Shown here: positions 60,823 to 64,000 of the stretch, piece by piece | Layout of the letters: every line of letters begins with the position of its first letter | Position numbering within the stretch: the stretch's first letter is position 1 | Assembly (NCBI RefSeq): GCF_003046625.1 | Contig: NZ_QAAD01000006.1 | Coordinates: forward strand, 124,001-188,000 | Length of the DNA: 64,000 nucleotides | DNA from: Mangrovibacterium marinum | GTDB lineage: Bacteria > Bacteroidota > Bacteroidia > Bacteroidales > Prolixibacteraceae | Direction of reading: 5' to 3' | The notes under the pieces: generated by a model | The model's input: the letters and a program-made list of their open reading frames with translations, nothing else | Databases searched by the model: none | Told to the model about the DNA's origin: nothing | Made by a program: the position numbers and the translations under genes

Positions 60823-60907
60823 CTGCTTTGGACTGGAAGTAAGTGGATTTGGGGCTTCAAAAATGTAGAAAAGCCGATTTTGATGCTGAAGTTGTCAGCC
60901 TCGGTGC

Positions 60908-60937
60908 TTTTCTGCTTTTAACAAATTGTTATCTTTA
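60908..60937 (+). promoter_or_regulatory. Candidate promoter of the ROK kinase gene
   Basis: TTTT (60908-60911), 18 nt, then TATCTTTA (60930-60937), near the -33/-7 consensus. The start codon lies 55 nt downstream. Confidence 0.4.
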
Positions 60938-60992
60938 CAGGCTGATTGCAAAATCGTTAGTTTTAAAACAAACCACTAAATCATTTTTAGAT

Positions 60993-61973
60993 ATGAACAG
61001 AAAAGCAACCGTAGGCGTCGATATTGGCGGTACAAACACCGCGATCGGTATTGTTGATGCTATTGGAAATGTGTTGGTTAAGGACAATATTGAGACCCCT
61101 TCGCACGGCGATGTTGATACCTATATTGTTGACTTGGCCAATGCAATAAAAGCACTGATTAAATCACTAAAACTAGTTAATCCGGATATCGAAATCATGG
61201 GCATCGGCATGGGAGCCCCTAACGGAAACTATTACAACGGAACCATTGAATATGCTCCAAACCTTTCGTTTAAAGGTGTAGTGCATTTGGTTGAACTGTT
61301 GAAAGAGAAGTTCCCGGAATTGGATTATGTGGCATTGACCAACGATGCAAATGCTGCGGCCATCGGCGAAATGATTTACGGTGGCGCCAAGGATATGAAA
61401 AACTTCGTGATGTATACACTTGGCACCGGCGTGGGAAGCGGTGTGGTGGTTAACGGCGATTTGGTTTACGGACACGATGGCTTTGCCGGCGAATGCGGGC
61501 ATACCACCTTGATTCCTGGTGGTCGCTCTTGTGGATGTGGCATTCCCGGACACCTGGAGGCCTATTGCTCGGCTCCCGGAATGAAACGCACTGCTTTTGA
61601 GATTATGGCTCGCGATAATGCCGGCGACAGCTTGCTGGCCGATAAGTCGTTTAAAGAGTTGAACTCGAAAATGATTTACGATGCAGCGGTAAAAGGCGAT
61701 AAGGTAGCTTTGGAAGTGTTTGAGCAAACCGGAAAATGGTTAGGTCAGGGGCTGGCCGATACGGTTCATCACCTGAGCCCGGAAGCCATCTTTATTTTTG
61801 GCGGACCATCAGCTGCCGGCGACTACATTTTTAAACCAACCAAAGAAAGTTTGGAAGCACACTTGTTGCCGATCTTTAAGAACAAGATTAAGGTTTTGCC
61901 TTCGCAATTGAAGCCGGGCGATGCTGCCATTGTTGGCGCCAGTGCCTTGGTTTGGAAAGAAATGGAAAAATAG
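60993..61973 (+). CDS. ROK-family sugar kinase (glucokinase-like)
   Basis: 326 residues from the ATG at 60993 (MNRKATVGVDIGGTNTAIGI); the frame upstream is not family-like. ATP motif VGVDIGGTNTAIG, ALTNDANAAAIGEMIYG with the catalytic Asp, YTLGTGVGSGVV, and a zinc loop GHTTLIPGGRSCGCGIPGHL. In the usual C-x-C-G-x-x-G-C-x-E the third Cys is a His here (Gly-His-Leu-Glu). It probably phosphorylates glucose, including that released by the beta-glucan locus; specificity is inferred. Confidence 0.9.
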   Translation: MNRKATVGVDIGGTNTAIGIVDAIGNVLVKDNIETPSHGDVDTYIVDLANAIKALIKSLKLVNPDIEIMGIGMGAPNGNYYNGTIEYAPNLSFKGVVHLVELLKEKFPELDYVALTNDANAAAIGEMIYGGAKDMKNFVMYTLGTGVGSGVVVNGDLVYGHDGFAGECGHTTLIPGGRSCGCGIPGHLEAYCSAPGMKRTAFEIMARDNAGDSLLADKSFKELNSKMIYDAAVKGDKVALEVFEQTGKWLGQGLADTVHHLSPEAIFIFGGPSAAGDYIFKPTKESLEAHLLPIFKNKIKVLPSQLKPGDAAIVGASALVWKEMEK

Positions 61974-61993
61974 TCTAAGAAATATTCTTTAGG

Positions 61994-62023
61994 AAGGGGG
62001 TTTCATCTGAGGCTCCCTTTTTT
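61994..62023 (+). terminator. Probable terminator of the ROK kinase gene
   Basis: AAGGG...CCCTT arms around 61994-62019, followed by a T-run. Confidence 0.5.
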
Positions 62024-62107
62024 AGTGTTTAATTGAAAGCGGGGAGCCGTGGAGTAGCCTTTGTTTTAGCAAAATTGAATGACAATCAGCGGTTATTGGG
62101 GCGACGG

Positions 62108-63175
62108 TCAGTGTGATGCTTTTTTCGCTTTTGGGTGACCTCCGGGTGTCAGTTGTTCCACATCTTGCAGGAAAAGCTGGGCGATGTCCACGATTGTTTG
62201 ATTTAACGGGTGGTAGCTGAAATCGATTGATCGTTGAATTTTGGATCCGTTGTAGTGGTTGATGTTATTGCTTCCCGAAACAGTTTCGCGCGTGATTGCA
62301 GGACGCTTACCGGAGAAAAAGCTCGCTAAACGGGCTGCCCGCCAGGCAATTTTCAGAATCAGATCCGAGGCAAAGGTTTTAGGGCGCGGGCGTTGTAAGG
62401 CATCGGCAATTTGATTGAAGAAATCCTGATAGCTCATATTCCCGGCATTCAGGATGAAACGCTGATTTTTAACTTGCTCAAAGGTTCTGGCCTCCATCAG
62501 CTGAGCCATCGCCCGGACAACATCGCGCACATCCACAAAGCCGGTTTCTCCTTTGGTATAGTATTTTAATCCTTTCCAGATGGTCTGGAAAAGCTTGGGA
62601 CTGCCAATATCCCAGTTTCCCGGCCCCAGAATAATCGAGGGGTTAACGATCACCGCATCCACGCCTTCCTCGATGCCGCGCCATACTTCCATCTCGGAAA
62701 AAAACTTACTCAGGCTATACGCCGACTTTTGTTTGGACGGAATCCAGTAGGTTTCTTCGTCGATCAGCGTGCCGTCCTGGGTTTTGCCTAAAGCCGCAAT
62801 TGAGCTGATATGACAAAAACGTTTCACCTTGTTCACAATTGCTGCATCAATCAGGTTGGCGGTTCCTTTCACGTTGTTATTCAACATGCTGTCGTGGTCG
62901 TTGGGGTGAAAAGACACCATGGCGGCACAGTGGTATACATCGGTTACGCCGTTCAGTAGGTCCTCCAGGCTGTGATAGTCGAGAATATCACCTTCAACCC
63001 ATTCAATTTGTTGAAAAAGTTCCTCGGCTTTGTCGGTATAGTACGAAAATGATTTAATGACCGCTTTCATGTTGCTGTTTGGGCGTTTCAGGGCACGAAC
63101 CTTGTTGCCGGTCTGCAGCAGGTTGAAAAGCAGGTGCGAGCCGACAAGACCTGTTCCTCCGGTCACGAAAATCAT
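62108..63175 (-). CDS. NAD-dependent epimerase/dehydratase (extended SDR)
   Basis: 355 residues. Rossmann motif FVTGGTGLVGSHLLFNLL, cofactor-ring CAAMVSFHPNDHD, active site YSLSK within SAYSLSKFFSEMEVWRG, and VNPSIILGPGNWDIGSPKLF. It resembles dihydroflavonol-reductase-like SDRs. The substrate is unknown. Upstream is a 165-bp gap without features. Confidence 0.9.
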   Translation of the reverse strand: MIFVTGGTGLVGSHLLFNLLQTGNKVRALKRPNSNMKAVIKSFSYYTDKAEELFQQIEWVEGDILDYHSLEDLLNGVTDVYHCAAMVSFHPNDHDSMLNNNVKGTANLIDAAIVNKVKRFCHISSIAALGKTQDGTLIDEETYWIPSKQKSAYSLSKFFSEMEVWRGIEEGVDAVIVNPSIILGPGNWDIGSPKLFQTIWKGLKYYTKGETGFVDVRDVVRAMAQLMEARTFEQVKNQRFILNAGNMSYQDFFNQIADALQRPRPKTFASDLILKIAWRAARLASFFSGKRPAITRETVSGSNNINHYNGSKIQRSIDFSYHPLNQTIVDIAQLFLQDVEQLTPGGHPKAKKASH

Positions 63176-63340
63176 GCTTCACCTCCTTTCAGCATCCAGC
63201 AATTTGTGAACGCCTGGGCGATTAAATACCGATCAACATTCAGCGAATTTTTCAATGTGCGTGTTTGTGTGGGTGTTCTGACAAAAATAATGATCTCTTT
63301 CAGATTTCATCGTTTTTCAGCAAGATTAACCAGGAGCGAT

Positions 63341-63835
63341 CTATTCTTTGTCCTGGCTCCAGGGGGTAACCGCTTTGGCACCAAATTCCTTGGCCGTGAT
63401 TTTGTCGATGTGAACCTTCATGATTCCCACATTCATCACCGACGGTTTGCTGAACTTAAATTGCCGTTCGGAGTCGTACTGAGCCATCGTGGCCTCCAGG
63501 CAGCTGACTTTCTGGTCGTAATCGTTCACAAACTCAACGGTTCCTTCCACTAAAACCGATTTCGATTTTACCCGGTAGCTACAGCCCACACGAACATCCT
63601 GCCAGGCTAATTCTTCGCCCAGGGTCCAGTTGATGCAAACTTTGGGGTTTTTCTGCAGGCTATCCCACAGACGCCCATGTTGAGCCGAGTGCAGGATCAC
63701 TGATTTGCCGTCGTAGCCAAAGTTCAGCGGCAGCACATAGGGAGTGCCCTGGTCGCTCACGGCTACGTAGCAGGTTTTGCAGGCACGGATAATTTGGTCA
63801 ATTTCGTTGCGGTCTTCAATAAACAGGGTTCTCAT
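63341..63835 (-). CDS. Pyridoxamine 5'-phosphate oxidase-like flavin-binding protein
   Basis: 164 residues of split-barrel type: ACKTCYVAVSDQGTPYVLPL, FGYDGKSVILHSAQHGRLWD, KNPKVCINWTLGEELAWQDV, YRVKSKSVLVEGTVEFVNDY. It fits the NimA/PPOX-like group that binds FMN; some give nitroimidazole tolerance, but this cannot be inferred here. Starts 19 bp after the dnaG-like gene ends. Confidence 0.85.
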   Translation of the reverse strand: MRTLFIEDRNEIDQIIRACKTCYVAVSDQGTPYVLPLNFGYDGKSVILHSAQHGRLWDSLQKNPKVCINWTLGEELAWQDVRVGCSYRVKSKSVLVEGTVEFVNDYDQKVSCLEATMAQYDSERQFKFSKPSVMNVGIMKVHIDKITAKEFGAKAVTPWSQDKE

Positions 63836-63853
63836 TTTTAGGGGTTTTGGGGG

Positions 63854-64000
63854 TTATAAGATGGTGCGGTTACCCAGCTGCTCGCTTAGTGCCTTCTCAA
63901 TTTTTTTAATGTTGTGCACCTGATTCAGGCAGTTCATCAGCTTGTCATCGTCGTTGGCTGCATAGGATGCCTGGATGTCTTTCTCCAGACTGCGAAGCAT
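63854..64000 (-). CDS. dnaG: C-terminal end of a probable DNA primase
   Basis: Only 48 codons are visible, ending LGNRTIL-stop at 63854-63856. The helical EKDIQASYAANDDDKLMNCL and KKIEKALSEQLGNRTIL resemble the C-terminal DnaB-interacting end of Bacteroidota DnaG (…LG-RTI at the end). The window begins with an ATG codon that may be internal. Assignment is tentative. Confidence 0.4.
   Translation of the reverse strand: MLRSLEKDIQASYAANDDDKLMNCLNQVHNIKKIEKALSEQLGNRTIL

Overview
The window reads as a chromosome segment of a Bacteroidota bacterium, probably a marine or sediment member of the Bacteroidales/Marinilabiliales; that rank is inferred. Supporting features are SusC/SusD pairs, lipoproteins with short lipoboxes, a type IX secretion sorting domain, promoters of the TTG-N19/20-TAnnTTTG type, DUF4296/DUF3108/DUF3859-type families, and the panC-panD / GT5-like starch synthase neighbourhood. 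No rRNA, tRNA, CRISPR array, integrase or transposase was recognised.

Region 1 (1-13136, minus strand) is a polysaccharide utilisation locus for a beta-1,3-glucan such as laminarin. It holds a GH3 beta-glucosidase (cut by the window edge), a GH16 endo-glucanase lipoprotein, a surface glycan-binding lipoprotein with three copies of one domain, SusD, SusC, and a large propeller/Y_Y_Y/LuxR-type membrane regulator. A dyad lies between regulator and susC.

Region 2 (13.2-25.3 kb) holds housekeeping and transport genes: MTA/SAH nucleosidase, a TonB-dependent receptor, an M3 peptidase, a flavin reductase, PepF, a radical SAM protein, a catalytically empty amidohydrolase-like protein and a DUF4296 lipoprotein. 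Between the receptor and the M3 peptidase sit two tandem, homologous small RNA candidates, each with a sigma-54-like promoter and an intrinsic terminator.

Region 3 (25.4-28.0 kb) starts with a complete cobalamin riboswitch that has a promoter and a terminator but no gene to control. A 2-kb nested array follows. It is built from one intact DUF559 endonuclease-like gene, several internally deleted copies of it, REP-like CCCCTTTAGGGG palindromes, and duplicated 3' ends of radA, which comes next.

Region 4 (29.5-39.2 kb) is accessory. It contains a GNAT-membrane fusion, a SnoaL-like lipoprotein, and a roughly 21-bp minisatellite that appears to have grown from the last seven codons (stop included) of a small gene. 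An A+T-rich, tightly coupled five-gene operon follows: HNH nuclease, small membrane protein, OLD-family ATPase/TOPRIM nuclease, UvrD-like helicase and an unknown protein. It is a Gabija-like defence module abutting the truncated start of a vsr gene.

Region 5 (39.2-48.4 kb) encodes a 2049-residue T9SS-sorted surface protein with 14 near-identical 77-residue MBG-type repeats, plus outer-membrane and secreted proteins. Region 6 (48.5-64 kb) is core metabolism and envelope: panD, panC, a GT5-like protein, glmS, an Ig-like lipoprotein with a DUF3108 protein, DUF3859, a coiled-coil membrane protein, clpP, an aldo/keto reductase, a PpsR-type regulator, a ROK sugar kinase, an SDR epimerase, a PPOX-family protein and the end of a probable dnaG. 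Copies of a ~165-bp noncoding repeat occur at 20.6-21.5 kb and, inverted, at 57.8-58.1 kb.
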